In this document: piece by piece, positions 8,688-17,561 of the stretch | How positions within the stretch are numbered: the stretch's first letter is position 1 | How the letters are laid out: every line of letters begins with the position of its first letter | Assembly: GCF_024158745.1 (NCBI RefSeq) | Contig: NZ_JAMZAW010000011.1 | Span: 186,001 to 250,000 of the forward strand | DNA from: Paenibacillus tyrphae | Lineage (GTDB): Bacteria > Bacillota > Bacilli > Paenibacillales > NBRC-103111 | Length of the DNA: 64,000 nt | Direction: 5' to 3' | Notes under the pieces: model-generated | What the model was told of the DNA's origin: nothing | What the model saw: the letters and a program-made list of their open reading frames with translations, nothing else | The model's database searches: none | Program-made: the position numbers and the translations under genes

Positions 8688-8758
8688 ATAGCCTGGCGAG
8701 GACATTTTGCCCAAGTTGCTCATATAGTATAAAAAAGGGCATTTGCTGAGACGTCTTT

Positions 8759-8882
8759 TTTAAACTCTGTTGCTTGTTGCGGTAGAGTGAAAAGTGATCC
8801 GAGGCGAGTTTTTTTCAGGTTGTGTTTGAGCCGAAGCGGATTACTTTTCACTCGCAGGCGACCTGCAGAACGAAGGTTTAAA
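8759..8882. repeat. Long imperfect palindrome between sigG and ylmC
   Basis: The 301-bp sigG-ylmC gap holds a second large inverted repeat. TTTAAAC (8759-8765) pairs with GTTTAAA (8876-8882), and a core arm GAGTGAAAAGTGATCCG (8785-8801) pairs with 8837-8853 with one mismatch around a 35-nt centre; scattered further matches join the two. A TGCCGTAGAGT/TGCGGTAGAGT similarity links its left arm to the left arm of the palindrome at 5511-5808. No coding sequence is seen in it. Confidence 0.65.
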
Positions 8883-8922
8883 GTACGATTTCTTAGCAAT
8901 ATGCCTCCCCGGTGGTGACAGC

Positions 8923-9222
8923 GTGAAAATATCCGATTTTCAAACCAAAGACGTGATCAATATCGTCGACGGCAAAAAGCTGGGCCAAATCAGTGACTTG
9001 GAGCTCGATCTCCGGCACGGACGCATCGAGGCGATCGTCGTCCCGAATTCCTCCCGTTTTTTCGGATTGTTCGGCGGCGGAACCGATGTGATTATCCCTT
9101 GGAGCAACATCGTCAAAATCGGCATGGACGTCGTCCTGGTCAAGCTGGAGGACGTTCGGGCTTTCCGGCAGCAGGATCCGGCGGATAACGTGTATGAGTA
9201 CAACCGCCAGTCTCGCGGATAG
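8923..9222 (+). CDS. ylmC: YlmC/YmxH family sporulation protein
   Basis: Small 99-residue cytoplasmic protein of the PRC-barrel-like YlmC/YmxH family. Characteristic stretches are DVINIVDGKKLGQISDLELD near the N-terminus and VVPNSSRFFGLFGG followed by IPWSNIVKIGMDVVLV. The family is named for sporulation association but has no established biochemical activity. The start is GTG 8923 after GGTGGTGA, a moderate RBS. It has its own terminator, so it is probably a single transcription unit between sigG and pgeF, matching the order sigG-ylmA/C-ylmD in Bacillus; ylmA is missing here. Confidence 0.88.
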   Translation: MKISDFQTKDVINIVDGKKLGQISDLELDLRHGRIEAIVVPNSSRFFGLFGGGTDVIIPWSNIVKIGMDVVLVKLEDVRAFRQQDPADNVYEYNRQSRG

Positions 9223-9255
9223 GGCAAACGAAGAGAGGCGTGCATTCACCCGGAC

Positions 9256-9277
9256 GAACAAGGGTGTTCTTTTTTTT
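9256..9277 (+). terminator. Terminator after ylmC
   Basis: GAACA (9256-9260), loop AGGG, TGTTC (9265-9269), then eight T. It is short, but the T-run is good and it sits between ylmC and the next RBS. Confidence 0.6.
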
Positions 9278-9320
9278 CGCTTCGTGTATACTGAGTAGTA
9301 AAAAGACGGGAGGCGGACCC

Positions 9321-10181
9321 ATGGAACCTTTTGTAATCCGACAAGCCGAAACCGGCTGTGAATTGCTTATGCTGGAGCGTTTCATGAACGCCTGTCCGGC
9401 CGTTACGGCCGGCTTTACGACAAGACGCGGCGGGGTTAGCCGCGAAGCTTTCGGCAGCTTGAACTGCGGGCTTCACGTGGAGGATGCGCCTGCCGATGTG
9501 GTTGCGAACCGAAAATTGCTGGCCGAATCGCTCGAGCTGCCGTTCGAATCGTGTACGTACGCGGAGCAGGTGCACGGGAAGGAAATTCAGGTTGTCGGCA
9601 GAGGGCAGAGCGGCGCAGGCAACGATTCTCGGGAGAAGGCGCTGCAGGGCAAAGACGGCTTCGTGACGAACGAAACGGGGGTCTTTTTGCACGCGTTGTT
9701 TGCGGACTGTGTGCCGCTTTATTTTTACGATCCGGTCCGCAAGGCGGTAGGGTTGGCGCATGCGGGGTGGAAGGGGACCGCACTGCAAATCGCTAAGGCA
9801 ACGCTGGAGACGATGAGTGCGGCATACGGCACCAAACCCCGGGACGTGAAGGCCGCCATCGGCCCTTCCATCGGCGCATGCTGCTACGAGGTGGATGATG
9901 CCGTTATTGCGCGAATGGACAAAGTGCTTGAGCAGGTTACGACGGGAAGCGGTGCCGACGAATCCGGCCGTTCGCCGTTCTACGAAAAAAAGCCCAACGG
10001 AAAATACAAGTTGAACTTGCAACAAATAAACCGACAAATTATGATAAAAGCAGGAATTATGCCGTCTCATATCGAAATAAGTGGTTTATGCACAAGCTGC
10101 CGTACCGACTTGTTTTTCTCGCACCGCAAAGAGGGCGGAAAAACCGGCAGAATGGCGGCATGGATCGGACTGCGGGAATAG
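9321..10181 (+). CDS. pgeF: Peptidoglycan editing factor / polyphenol oxidase family protein (YlmD, PgeF)
   Basis: Member of the YfiH/PgeF (Cu-oxidase_4) family. E. coli PgeF keeps L-Ser out of the muropeptide stem, and other members act on purine nucleosides. The start is ATG 9321 behind GGGAGG, giving 286 residues. Visible family residues: TTRRGGVSREAF near the N-terminus, YAEQVHGKEI, ADCVPLYF, GLAHAGWKGTA and IGACCYEVDD with the metal/catalytic Cys and His, and CTSCRTDLFFSHRKEGGKTGR at the C-terminus. It precedes ylmE and sepF as in other Firmicutes. The exact substrate in this organism is not known. Confidence 0.92.
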   Translation: MEPFVIRQAETGCELLMLERFMNACPAVTAGFTTRRGGVSREAFGSLNCGLHVEDAPADVVANRKLLAESLELPFESCTYAEQVHGKEIQVVGRGQSGAGNDSREKALQGKDGFVTNETGVFLHALFADCVPLYFYDPVRKAVGLAHAGWKGTALQIAKATLETMSAAYGTKPRDVKAAIGPSIGACCYEVDDAVIARMDKVLEQVTTGSGADESGRSPFYEKKPNGKYKLNLQQINRQIMIKAGIMPSHIEISGLCTSCRTDLFFSHRKEGGKTGRMAAWIGLRE

Positions 10182-10260
10182 CGGCTGGGGGACTTCCGGC
10201 TTGACAACACCGGGGACCGCCCCATAGCCGAGCAGGCCGAAAGCGAGGTGAATTGACGTT

Positions 10261-10950
10261 TTGACTATACAACTGCAGGAACGGATCGAAGAAGTCCGCA
10301 AGCGCATTGCCGCGGCATGCGCCCACGCGGGACGCAATCCCGAAGAGGTGCGCGTCATCGCCGTGACCAAGTACGTTTCGCTCGAAACGACGGGACAAGC
10401 GCTGCGGAGCGGACTGACGGATGTCGGCGAGAACCGCTGGCAGGATGCGGCTGCCAAATGGGAAGCATTCGGCAGCGAAGGCGTGTGGCATTTCATCGGA
10501 CATCTGCAAACGAACAAAGTAAAGGACGTCGTCGGACGATTTGCGTATATTCATTCACTGGACAGGCTGTCGCTGGCCAAAGAGATCGAGAAGAAGGCGT
10601 CGGCGCTCGGAATCGAGGTTCCGTGCTTTATTCAGCTGAACGTGTCGGGGGAAGAGACGAAATACGGTTTGGAGCCCGGCGAGCTGCTTGATTTTGCGGC
10701 GGAGCTGCGGAGCATGAAGCATATCCGTGTAGCCGGTCTGATGACCATGGCGCCCTACGAAGTGGAGCCCGAGGCGACCCGCCCGGTGTTTCGCGGCTTG
10801 CGCGAGTGGCGGGACCGTCTGAACCGGGAAGCCGTGCTCGATTACGAAGTGACCGGTTTGTCGATGGGAATGTCGAACGATTTTGAAGTAGCCATTGAAG
10901 AAGGAGCGACTTGGGTGCGTCTTGGTTCGGTCTTGGTAGGTAAAGAGTGA
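10261..10950 (+). CDS. ylmE: YggS/YlmE family pyridoxal phosphate homeostasis protein
   Basis: COG0325 single-domain PLP-binding barrel protein, needed for vitamin B6 homeostasis rather than a known enzymatic reaction. The PLP lysine is Lys37 in AVTKYVS. Other family stretches are [61 protein letters not shown] and [24 protein letters not shown]. Length is 229 residues, typical. TTG 10261 lies about 10 nt after GCGAGGTG; a TTG at 10253 is out of frame. The genes pgeF, ylmE and sepF are closely packed. Confidence 0.93.
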   Translation: MTIQLQERIEEVRKRIAAACAHAGRNPEEVRVIAVTKYVSLETTGQALRSGLTDVGENRWQDAAAKWEAFGSEGVWHFIGHLQTNKVKDVVGRFAYIHSLDRLSLAKEIEKKASALGIEVPCFIQLNVSGEETKYGLEPGELLDFAAELRSMKHIRVAGLMTMAPYEVEPEATRPVFRGLREWRDRLNREAVLDYEVTGLSMGMSNDFEVAIEEGATWVRLGSVLVGKE

Positions 10951-10979
10951 CAGAGATGAAACTCCGAGGAGGAAAGGAT

Positions 10980-11405
10980 ATGGGCGTAATGAATAAATTC
11001 ATGAACTTTCTGGGCTTGCAGGAAGAAGAAGAAGTCGTGGAGCGCGAGCGCGTCGTAGAGCATCACGAAGAAGCTGAAACCCCGGCGCAGGAATTGCGTA
11101 AAAATAAGGGGAACATCGTCAGCATCCATTCACAAAAAAACGTGCGGGTCGTCTTGAACGAGCCACGGTCTTACGAGGAAACCCAGGAAATTGCTGACCA
11201 TTTGCGCTCACGCCGGCCTGTCGTCGTCAATCTGCACCGGGTCCGGCCGGATCAGGCTACGCGGATCGTCGACTTCCTGAGCGGTACCGTGTATGCGCTC
11301 AGCGGTTCCATCTCGAAGATCGGACCGAACATTTTCTTGTGCACTCCGGATACCGTGGAAATTCACGGTTCAATTTCGGAAATGATGCACCATAACGAAG
11401 AATAG
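10980..11405 (+). CDS. sepF: Cell division protein SepF
   Basis: Membrane-binding FtsZ partner that bundles filaments into rings and acts as an alternative FtsZ anchor to FtsA. From ATG 10980 (RBS GAGGAGGAAAGG) it has 141 residues. An amphipathic N-terminal helix ([10 protein letters not shown]) is followed by an acidic linker ([17 protein letters not shown]) and the C-terminal SepF core: [44 protein letters not shown] and [11 protein letters not shown]. It sits between ylmE and ylmG as in Bacillus. Confidence 0.95.
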   Translation: MGVMNKFMNFLGLQEEEEVVERERVVEHHEEAETPAQELRKNKGNIVSIHSQKNVRVVLNEPRSYEETQEIADHLRSRRPVVVNLHRVRPDQATRIVDFLSGTVYALSGSISKIGPNIFLCTPDTVEIHGSISEMMHHNEE

Positions 11406-11433
11406 CGTACTTAGAAAGAACGAGGTGAACGGC

Positions 11434-11703
11434 TTGTACTACATTGAAGATTACATTCGCACTTTAATTTCGATTTATCAGTACGTGCTCATCGCCTACG
11501 TTCTGCTCTCCTGGCTGCCGAGCGCGCGCGAAAGCTTTATTGGGGAAATACTGGGGAAGCTGTGTGAGCCGTATTTGTCCGTATTCCGCCGTTTCATTCC
11601 TCCGATCGGCGGGATGATCGATATTTCCCCGATTATCGCGCTGATTGCGCTGCGTTTCGTAGGGGAAGGAATCGTTGCGGTTCTCCGCTTCATTATTCCG
11701 TAG
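11434..11703 (+). CDS. ylmG: YggT family membrane protein YlmG
   Basis: Small integral membrane protein of 89 residues with two membrane segments (around LISIYQYVLIAYVLLSWL and DISPIIALIALRFVGEGIVAVL) and the family core PYLSVFRRFIPPIGGMIDISPI between them. The start TTG 11434 is chosen because GAGGTG lies 7 nt upstream; GTG 11425 overlaps that RBS. YggT homologues are linked to division and envelope functions, and in plastids to nucleoid and thylakoid organisation, but the molecular role is unresolved. Conserved position after sepF. Confidence 0.9.
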   Translation: MYYIEDYIRTLISIYQYVLIAYVLLSWLPSARESFIGEILGKLCEPYLSVFRRFIPPIGGMIDISPIIALIALRFVGEGIVAVLRFIIP

Positions 11704-11729
11704 CCTGATATGGCAGGAGACGTAAACCG

Positions 11730-12512
11730 ATGATGCAGGAACAACTATATGCCCACTTCCATCCGGACGAACACCGCTTTGTCGATAAGGCGGCGGAATG
11801 GGTGGAGCGAGCGGGGCAGCATACGGTCAAGCTGACCGATTTTTTGGACCCGCGGCAGACCTTCATTCTAACTACGCTCGCCAACCGGAACCCGGACGTG
11901 CAGGTGCGATTCGACGGCGGACATCCGGGCGCGGAACGGAAGCGGGCATTGATCGCTCCGGATTATCGCGTGCTGGACGATGAAGAGATGGGGATCAGTC
12001 TCATTGAAATTACTTCCGAGGACGAGAAGCTGAAGGAGCTGGACCACGGGGATTTCATGGGAGCGATCCTCGGACTTGGCATCAAGCGCGATAAAATCGG
12101 CGATATTTATGTGAGGGAAGACGGCTGTCATTTTCTCGTGGCTTCGGAAATTGCCGATTATATCCGGCTCAATCTGAGTCAGGTGCACCGGCTGCACGTG
12201 CGGACGGAGCAGTTGCCGCTCGATAAGCTTAAGGCGACGGAAACGAAGCTGGACGAGATGTCCTTATCGGTCGCTTCGCTTCGTCTGGATGGCATCGTAA
12301 GCGACGTGTACCGGCTGAGCCGGGCCAAAGTGCTTGTTCCGATTAAAGCCGGACGGTGCAAAGTGAACTGGAAGCAGGAGGAAGACCCGAGCAAGCCGCT
12401 GAGGCAGGGCGATGTCGTATCGCTTCAAGGGTTCGGACGCTTCAAGGTGCTGGAAGTCGAAGGGGTAACCAAAAAAGGAAGATACCGTTTAAAAATCGGC
12501 AAATATGCGTGA
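11730..12512 (+). CDS. ylmH: S4-domain RNA-binding protein YlmH
   Basis: A 260-residue cytoplasmic RNA-binding protein. Features are the YlmH N-terminal domain, the central NPDVQVRFDGGHPGAERKRALIAP and GLGIKRDKIGDIYV segments, and a C-terminal S4 domain from about residue 180 (LSVASLRLDGIVSDVYRLSRAKV onward, then GDVVSLQGFGRFKVLE). Homologues bind the 50S subunit and have been linked to ribosome-associated quality control in Firmicutes. It is the last gene of the ylm run before divIVA. A terminator hairpin starts inside its last codons. Confidence 0.93.
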   Translation: MMQEQLYAHFHPDEHRFVDKAAEWVERAGQHTVKLTDFLDPRQTFILTTLANRNPDVQVRFDGGHPGAERKRALIAPDYRVLDDEEMGISLIEITSEDEKLKELDHGDFMGAILGLGIKRDKIGDIYVREDGCHFLVASEIADYIRLNLSQVHRLHVRTEQLPLDKLKATETKLDEMSLSVASLRLDGIVSDVYRLSRAKVLVPIKAGRCKVNWKQEEDPSKPLRQGDVVSLQGFGRFKVLEVEGVTKKGRYRLKIGKYA

Positions 12513-12526
12513 ACGCCGATTTTTTT
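12491..12526 (+). terminator. Terminator overlapping the ylmH stop
   Basis: AAAAATCGGC (12491-12500) pairs exactly with GCCGATTTTT (12515-12524), and the T-run continues to 12526. The ylmH stop codon (12510-12512) lies in the loop. Confidence 0.85.
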
Positions 12527-12630
12527 GTTTGCCGATGCAGGAATATGCCAGCAACTGTCGAATATAGGATTACGCATGCGCGGACAACAAGGATCATAGC
12601 TTTTTTGCCAAATTTGCAGGAGGTGCAGCA

Positions 12631-13110
12631 ATGGCTTTAACACCGCTCGATATACATAACAAGGAGTTCAGCCGCTCGTTTCGGGGATATGACGAAGATC
12701 AAGTGAACGAATTTCTGGATCAGGTCATTAAAGACTACGAATCGCTGATCCGTGAAAATAAAGAGCTGCAAAATCAGTTGGCCGCGATTCAAGAGCGTCT
12801 GGACCATTTTGCCAATATTGAAGAAACGCTTAGCAAAACGATCATCATCGCGCAGGAAGCTGCCGATGAAGTGAAAAATAACGCGAAGAAAGAAGCGCAG
12901 CTGATCATTAAAGAAGCGGAGAAGAACGCCGACCGCATCATTAACGAATCGCTGACCAAAGCGCGTAAAGTATCGGTAGAAATCGAGGAGCTGAAGAAGC
13001 AGGCATCGATCTACCGTACCCGCTTCCGCACGCTCATCGAGGCGCAGCTGGAGCTTCTTAGCAAGGAAGATTGGAGCTCGCTCGACCGGATGGAAATCGA
13101 ACAGCCATAA
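12631..13110 (+). CDS. divIVA: DivIVA-family cell division/pole-organising protein
   Basis: Coiled-coil protein that binds negatively curved membrane at septa and poles and recruits division-site and chromosome-anchoring factors. The 159-residue sequence begins MALTPLDIHNKEFSRSFRGYDEDQVNEFL, with the membrane-inserting N-terminal domain and the FRGYDEDQV signature. A long heptad-rich coiled coil (about residues 35-140) follows. RBS GCAGGAGGTG is strong. The gene stands between ylmH and the T-box of ileS, the expected position. Confidence 0.95.
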   Translation: MALTPLDIHNKEFSRSFRGYDEDQVNEFLDQVIKDYESLIRENKELQNQLAAIQERLDHFANIEETLSKTIIIAQEAADEVKNNAKKEAQLIIKEAEKNADRIINESLTKARKVSVEIEELKKQASIYRTRFRTLIEAQLELLSKEDWSSLDRMEIEQP

Positions 13111-13121
13111 TGGGCCCAAAG

Positions 13122-13150
13122 TTGACGTGGAAGCTCATTTCCGCTATACT
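13122..13150 (+). promoter_or_regulatory. Sigma-A promoter of the ileS T-box transcript
   Basis: TTGACG (13122-13127), 17-bp spacer, TATACT (13145-13150): one mismatch in each hexamer. It lies just downstream of divIVA, and the expected start near 13157 places the whole T-box leader in the transcript. Confidence 0.88.
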
Positions 13151-13156
13151 CCCTGT

Positions 13157-13459
13157 ATAAGTTAACATGAACCAAAGCGATGACTGGGACGAGTACTTGA
13201 CGTCCAGCGGAGGCCAGCGAACCGGGGGGTATGGTGCGAGCCCGGACTTCGGCGGTCAAGGAATATCACCCAGGAGCATCTCTTGAACCTCGTTCCGGAA
13301 GTAAAGAGCATCGGCTGATCCCGTTATCGATCAATGGAGCGAAGACTTCGAGCCGGGCAGCGGCCGTGAAGATCACGGGTGATTGCTTCGACGATCGTCG
13401 TCTTAATCAGGGTGGTACCGCGAGACTTCTCGTCCCTTAGGGATGCGAGGTCTTTTTTT
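13157..13459 (+). ncRNA. T-box riboswitch (isoleucine) upstream of ileS
   Basis: Leader RNA that senses uncharged tRNA-Ile. The conserved T-box sequence AGGGTGGTACCGCG is at about 13409-13422 and the Stem I motif GGACGAGTA near 13188. The likely specifier is ATC (13265-13267) in GAATATCACC, an Ile codon followed by a purine. The terminator hairpin AGACTTCTCGTCCCT / GGGATGCGAGGTCT with a seven-T run ends at 13459. It accounts for the 380-bp divIVA-ileS gap. Confidence 0.93.
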
Positions 13460-13490
13460 GTTGTAAATTCAGTTAGGAGTGAGACATTCG

Positions 13491-16259
13491 ATGGATTATG
13501 GAAAAACGCTAAACCTGCTGCAAACGGATTTTCCGATGCGCGGCAACCTTCCGCAGGCTGAACCGAAAATGCAGCAGCATTGGGACGAGACGGACATCTA
13601 CCGTCAAGTGCAGGAGAGCCGTAAGGGCAAACCGAAGTTTGTATTGCACGACGGACCGCCGTATGCGAACGGCGACATTCATATCGGCCACGCGCTGAAC
13701 AAAATTTTAAAGGACATTATCGTCCGTTTCAAAACGATGCAGGGCTACGATGCGCCTTACGTGCCGGGCTGGGATACGCACGGCTTGCCGATCGAGCAGG
13801 CCATCACCAACAGCGGCAAAGTCGACCGGAAAAAAATGAGCGTGCCGGAGTTCCGCGACTATTGCAAAGACTACGCTTTGCAGTGGGTGGAGAAGCAAAA
13901 AGCGCAGTTCAAACGTCTCGGTATCCGCGGCGATTGGGATCGCCCGTATATTACGCTGCTGCCTGAATACGAAGCGCAGCAAATCCGCGTTTTCGGCGGG
14001 ATGGTGACCAAAGGCTACATCTATAAAGGGCTGAAGCCGGTGTACTGGTCGCCTTCTTCGGAAAGCGCGCTGGCGGAGGCTGAGATCGAATACCGCGACA
14101 AGACGTCGGCTTCGATTTACGTAGCTTTCGACGTACAGGACGGCAAAGGCAAGCTGCCTGCGGACGCCGCTATCGTCATCTGGACGACGACGCCTTGGAC
14201 GCTGCCGGCGAACCTTGGGATCAGCATTCATCCGGATTTCGACTACGTGCTGGTGGAAACGGGAGGCCGGAAGTTTGTGCTGGCGCAAGGATTGCTCGAA
14301 GCGGCGGCCAAGGAGATCGGCTGGACTGATGTGAACGTTGTACAGACGTTCAAGGGCAGCGAGCTGGAGCATGTGCTCTGCCGCCATCCGTTCTACGACC
14401 GGACGTCGCTCGTGATGACCGGCGAGCACGTGACGCTGGAAGCAGGGACGGGCTGCGTGCATACCGCTCCGGGGCACGGGGAAGACGACTTCGTGATCGG
14501 ACAAAAATACGGTCTTGGCGTCTTGTGTCCGGTGGACGACCAAGGGCATATGACCGCGGAAGCGCCGGGCTTTGAAGGGCTGTTTTACGATAAAGCCAAT
14601 AAAGCGATCACGGAAAAGCTTCAAGAAAGCGGCCATCTGCTGAAAATGAGCTTTATCCAGCACCAATATCCACATGACTGGCGGACGAAGAAGCCGGTTA
14701 TTTTCCGGGCGACCGAGCAGTGGTTCGCATCGGTAGATAAATTCCGCCAAGCGATGCTGGACGAAATCAAACGCGTGAAGTGGACGCCGGAGTGGGGCGA
14801 GATTCGCCTTCATAACATGATCGCCGATCGCGGCGACTGGTGTATTTCCCGTCAGCGGGCGTGGGGCGTGCCGATTCCGATCTTTTACTGCCGCAGCTGC
14901 AACGAGCCGCTGGTCAATGAGACGACGATCGAGCATGTCGCTTCGATTTTCGAGAAGGAAGGCTCCAACGCCTGGTTCCTGCGTGACGAGAAGGAGCTGC
15001 TCCCGGAGGGTACCGTTTGTCTCAAATGCGGTCACGACCATTTCCGCAAAGAAACGGATATTATGGACGTATGGTTCGATTCCGGGTCCAGCCATTCGGC
15101 GGTGCTGGAAACGCGGGAAGACCTGCAATGGCCGGCCGATCTGTATCTGGAGGGCTCGGACCAATACCGCGGCTGGTATAACTCGTCTTTAATTACCGGT
15201 GTGGCGGTCAAAGGACAAGCGCCGTACAAAGGCATTTTGAGCCACGGCTTTACGCTGGACGGCGAAGGACGCAAAATGTCCAAATCGCTTGGCAATACAA
15301 TCGATCCGAACCAAATGTGCAACAAGCTGGGCGCCGATATTTTGCGCTTGTGGGTGTCTTCGACCGATTTCCAAGCGGACCAGCGTATCTCGGACAACAT
15401 TTTGAACCAGATTGCCGAGAGCTACCGGAAAGTCCGCAATACACTGCGCTTTTTGCTCGGCAACCTGTCGGATTTCGATCCGGCCAAAGATCGCGTAGCC
15501 GTCGAACAAATGAGCGAACTAGACCGCTTCGCGCTGCTGCGTCTGCACCGGATGACGGATCGTGTCATCAAGGCTTACGACAATTACGATTTCCACGTGG
15601 TGTATCAGACCGTGAACCATTTCTGCGCGGTCGATATGAGCGCGTTCTATCTGGATATTTTGAAAGACCGGCTGTATGCCAGCCTTCCGTCCGATCCGGC
15701 CCGCAGAGCGGCGCAAACCGTATTATACGATGCGTTGACGGCAATAACTAAGTTGATTGCTCCGATTTTGCCGCATACGGCCGACGAAGTATGGAAATAC
15801 ATTCCGGGCACGACACTGCCGAGCGTACAGCTCGCGGAGCTGCCAACGGTCGATGCAAGCTTGTTTGATGCGAATCTGGAACAAAAATGGGAAAAACTCA
15901 GCGGTGTGCGCGATGATGTGCTGAAAGCTCTCGAGGAAGCGCGGAAGGAGAAGCTGATCGGCAATTCGCTCAGCGCCTCGGTACATCTGTACCCGAGTGC
16001 GGAGACGTACGAATTGCTCGGCGGCTTTGAGCGGTTGGATCTGTTGTTTATCGTTTCCGCAGTGAAAGTGCATCATCCTGACGAGACGGCCCCTGAGGGA
16101 GCTCAAACGTTCAAGGGGCTTGCCGTAAAAGTCGCTGTGGCCGATGGGGAGAAGTGCGAACGCTGCTGGATCGTTACGCCGGAGGTCGGTCATGACTCCA
16201 AGCACCCGACGCTGTGCAAACGCTGCTCGGAAGTGTTGAAAGCCGGCGCTGCAGGCTGA
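13491..16259 (+). CDS. ileS: Isoleucyl-tRNA synthetase
   Basis: Class I aminoacyl-tRNA synthetase charging tRNA-Ile. From ATG 13491 (behind TTAGGAGTGAG) it has 922 residues. It shows HIGH at residues 64-67 ([10 protein letters not shown]), the CP1 editing domain ([13 protein letters not shown] and the [15 protein letters not shown] motif), KMSKS at 595-599, an anticodon-binding domain, and a C-terminal zinc site CERCW...CKRCSEVL. The presence of that zinc finger marks the bacterial IleS1 type. A GTG twelve bases upstream is possible but overlaps the RBS. Regulated by the T-box in front. Confidence 0.98.
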   Translation: MDYGKTLNLLQTDFPMRGNLPQAEPKMQQHWDETDIYRQVQESRKGKPKFVLHDGPPYANGDIHIGHALNKILKDIIVRFKTMQGYDAPYVPGWDTHGLPIEQAITNSGKVDRKKMSVPEFRDYCKDYALQWVEKQKAQFKRLGIRGDWDRPYITLLPEYEAQQIRVFGGMVTKGYIYKGLKPVYWSPSSESALAEAEIEYRDKTSASIYVAFDVQDGKGKLPADAAIVIWTTTPWTLPANLGISIHPDFDYVLVETGGRKFVLAQGLLEAAAKEIGWTDVNVVQTFKGSELEHVLCRHPFYDRTSLVMTGEHVTLEAGTGCVHTAPGHGEDDFVIGQKYGLGVLCPVDDQGHMTAEAPGFEGLFYDKANKAITEKLQESGHLLKMSFIQHQYPHDWRTKKPVIFRATEQWFASVDKFRQAMLDEIKRVKWTPEWGEIRLHNMIADRGDWCISRQRAWGVPIPIFYCRSCNEPLVNETTIEHVASIFEKEGSNAWFLRDEKELLPEGTVCLKCGHDHFRKETDIMDVWFDSGSSHSAVLETREDLQWPADLYLEGSDQYRGWYNSSLITGVAVKGQAPYKGILSHGFTLDGEGRKMSKSLGNTIDPNQMCNKLGADILRLWVSSTDFQADQRISDNILNQIAESYRKVRNTLRFLLGNLSDFDPAKDRVAVEQMSELDRFALLRLHRMTDRVIKAYDNYDFHVVYQTVNHFCAVDMSAFYLDILKDRLYASLPSDPARRAAQTVLYDALTAITKLIAPILPHTADEVWKYIPGTTLPSVQLAELPTVDASLFDANLEQKWEKLSGVRDDVLKALEEARKEKLIGNSLSASVHLYPSAETYELLGGFERLDLLFIVSAVKVHHPDETAPEGAQTFKGLAVKVAVADGEKCERCWIVTPEVGHDSKHPTLCKRCSEVLKAGAAG

Positions 16260-16274
16260 GGGGCTAGCGAGCCA

Positions 16275-16306
16275 TCCATGGGAGGGAAATTTATTCTTCC
16301 CATGGA
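16275..16306 (+). other. Hairpin after ileS
   Basis: TCCATGGGA (16275-16283) and TCCCATGGA (16298-16306) form a perfect 9-bp stem with a 14-nt loop. There is no T-run after it. The decamer TCCATGGGAG also occurs in the murA-divIB hairpin at 1687-1696. Confidence 0.5.
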
Positions 16307-16340
16307 AAGCTCGTTATTTGAACCCCAGGAGGGTTGCGCA

Positions 16341-16667
16341 ATGGAACAGACGACGAAAAAGAACGATCAGGAAAAACTGCTTGAGCAGGTCCACAAAAAA
16401 GTGAGCGAAATTGCCGCGAACATCGAACGGACGCAAATTGCCGACTATGTTTTGCTTATGAACAGCCCGATCCGCCTGATTTGGACCAACCTGCTCGCGG
16501 GCATTTCGCGCGGCGTAGGCATTGCGATCGGTTTTACCATTTTTGCTTCTACGATCTTGTATCTGCTCCAGGCGCTTAACGTGTTGAACTTGCCGATTAT
16601 CGGGGATTATATTGCCGATATTGTCAAGCATGTGCAGTATCAATTGGAAGGGAAAAGGACGTTCTAG
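16341..16667 (+). CDS. Small membrane protein, DUF5665-like
   Basis: A 108-residue protein starting at ATG 16341 (RBS CAGGAGGG). A charged helical N-terminus (DQEKLLEQVHKKVSEIAANIE) precedes one strong hydrophobic stretch that may cross twice (LIWTNLLAGISRGVGIAIGFTIFASTILYLLQAL) and a short tail. The segment NSPIRLIWTNLLAGISRGVGIAIGFT resembles the DUF5665 family of Firmicutes. No function is known. It follows ileS and converges with yteA, with only 7 bp between the two stops. Confidence 0.75.
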   Translation: MEQTTKKNDQEKLLEQVHKKVSEIAANIERTQIADYVLLMNSPIRLIWTNLLAGISRGVGIAIGFTIFASTILYLLQALNVLNLPIIGDYIADIVKHVQYQLEGKRTF

Positions 16668-16674
16668 CCCAACC

Positions 16675-17445
16675 TTACGAAAAACGGTCTTCGGCCTCTT
16701 CCTCGGGTTCGAGCAGGCCGTCTCCTTCGCCGCTGCGCATATAGTGTTGGTACGCCTTGTTGCGGACAACTGTGACCTGACGGCCGTACATGTCGGTCGC
16801 AAGGAAGCTTTCGATCGGTTCGACATATCCCTCGGTCTCGTCGGCTTCGATCTGCATCTCATTGTAGCTGTCGGATTCGTTCGGATCGTCGGCCATCGCC
16901 GGCGTATTGGACGTTCCCCAGCTTTCGACGATTTGCCAAGCGTCTTCGCCATCGAATTGATTTTGCCCCTCGCGCTCGTCCAAGCTTGTTCTTCCGAACG
17001 GCGGGTCAAGAAATTTTTCTTCCGCGGGACGGCGTTGGGACATATCGGGATCGGGTACATGCTCCACGCAGTAGGCGGTTGTAGGCACGGCTTCCAGCCG
17101 TTCGGGCGGAATCGGCTGTCCGCATACCCGGCAAATGCCGTATTCGCCCGATTCCATACGCGTCAGAGCTTCGTTGATGTCGGTAAGCTGGTGCTCGGCA
17201 TTTTCGTGAAGAGCGATATCTTTGCCGCGCTCGTACATCTCGGTGCCCAGATCGGCCGGATGGTTGTCATAGTTGGAAAGCTCTCCGGTCTGGACGCGCA
17301 TGGAATCGCCGAGTCCCATATGCTCGCGGGACTCCAAGTGCCGCTCCAGCCATTGCTTTTCTTCCGTCAGCTTGGCTTTGAGCGCTTGGAGCTGCTGCCC
17401 GGTAAGCGGACCGGATGAACCGGATTCGAACGGAAGGTTTGTCAA
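16675..17445 (-). CDS. yteA: TraR/DksA-type zinc finger protein (YteA family)
   Basis: A 256-residue cytoplasmic protein of the YteA family, annotated as sporulation-related in Bacillus. A coiled N-terminal helix (QQLQALKAKLTEEKQWLERHL) precedes the DksA-like motif ADLGTEMYERGKDIAL and a zinc-finger site Cys105-x2-Cys108...Cys126-x2-His129 (CRVCGQPIPPERLEAVPTTAYCVEH); the fourth ligand is His rather than Cys. The acidic C-terminal half has little similarity to known domains. The start is TTG 17445 behind AAGGAGG on the minus strand. Divergent from lspA. Confidence 0.85.
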   Translation of the reverse strand: MTNLPFESGSSGPLTGQQLQALKAKLTEEKQWLERHLESREHMGLGDSMRVQTGELSNYDNHPADLGTEMYERGKDIALHENAEHQLTDINEALTRMESGEYGICRVCGQPIPPERLEAVPTTAYCVEHVPDPDMSQRRPAEEKFLDPPFGRTSLDEREGQNQFDGEDAWQIVESWGTSNTPAMADDPNESDSYNEMQIEADETEGYVEPIESFLATDMYGRQVTVVRNKAYQHYMRSGEGDGLLEPEEEAEDRFS

Positions 17446-17561
17446 GAAAAGCGCCTCCTTTTGATTAAAGCAAGCAAGTATCGTTATTTTTCGCGCTACC
17501 CGTTGTTTTTAGCTAGGTAAATGTATGCAGGTTGTCAGCAAGCCAATAAGGAGTTGTTATC

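Noticed and set aside
8702..8729. Sigma-K-like promoter AC-N17-CATATAGTA before ylmC
   Set aside because: The -35 is only two bases and the -10 is AT-rich; the palindrome lies between it and the gene. Too weak to call.
9281..9292. TATACT as a pgeF promoter -10
   Set aside because: The hexamer is good, but no -35 is acceptable at 16-18 bp because the ylmC terminator occupies that position.
13707..15164. 485-codon open frame antisense to ileS
   Set aside because: Fully covered by ileS on the other strand; composition and lack of RBS mark it as a shadow.
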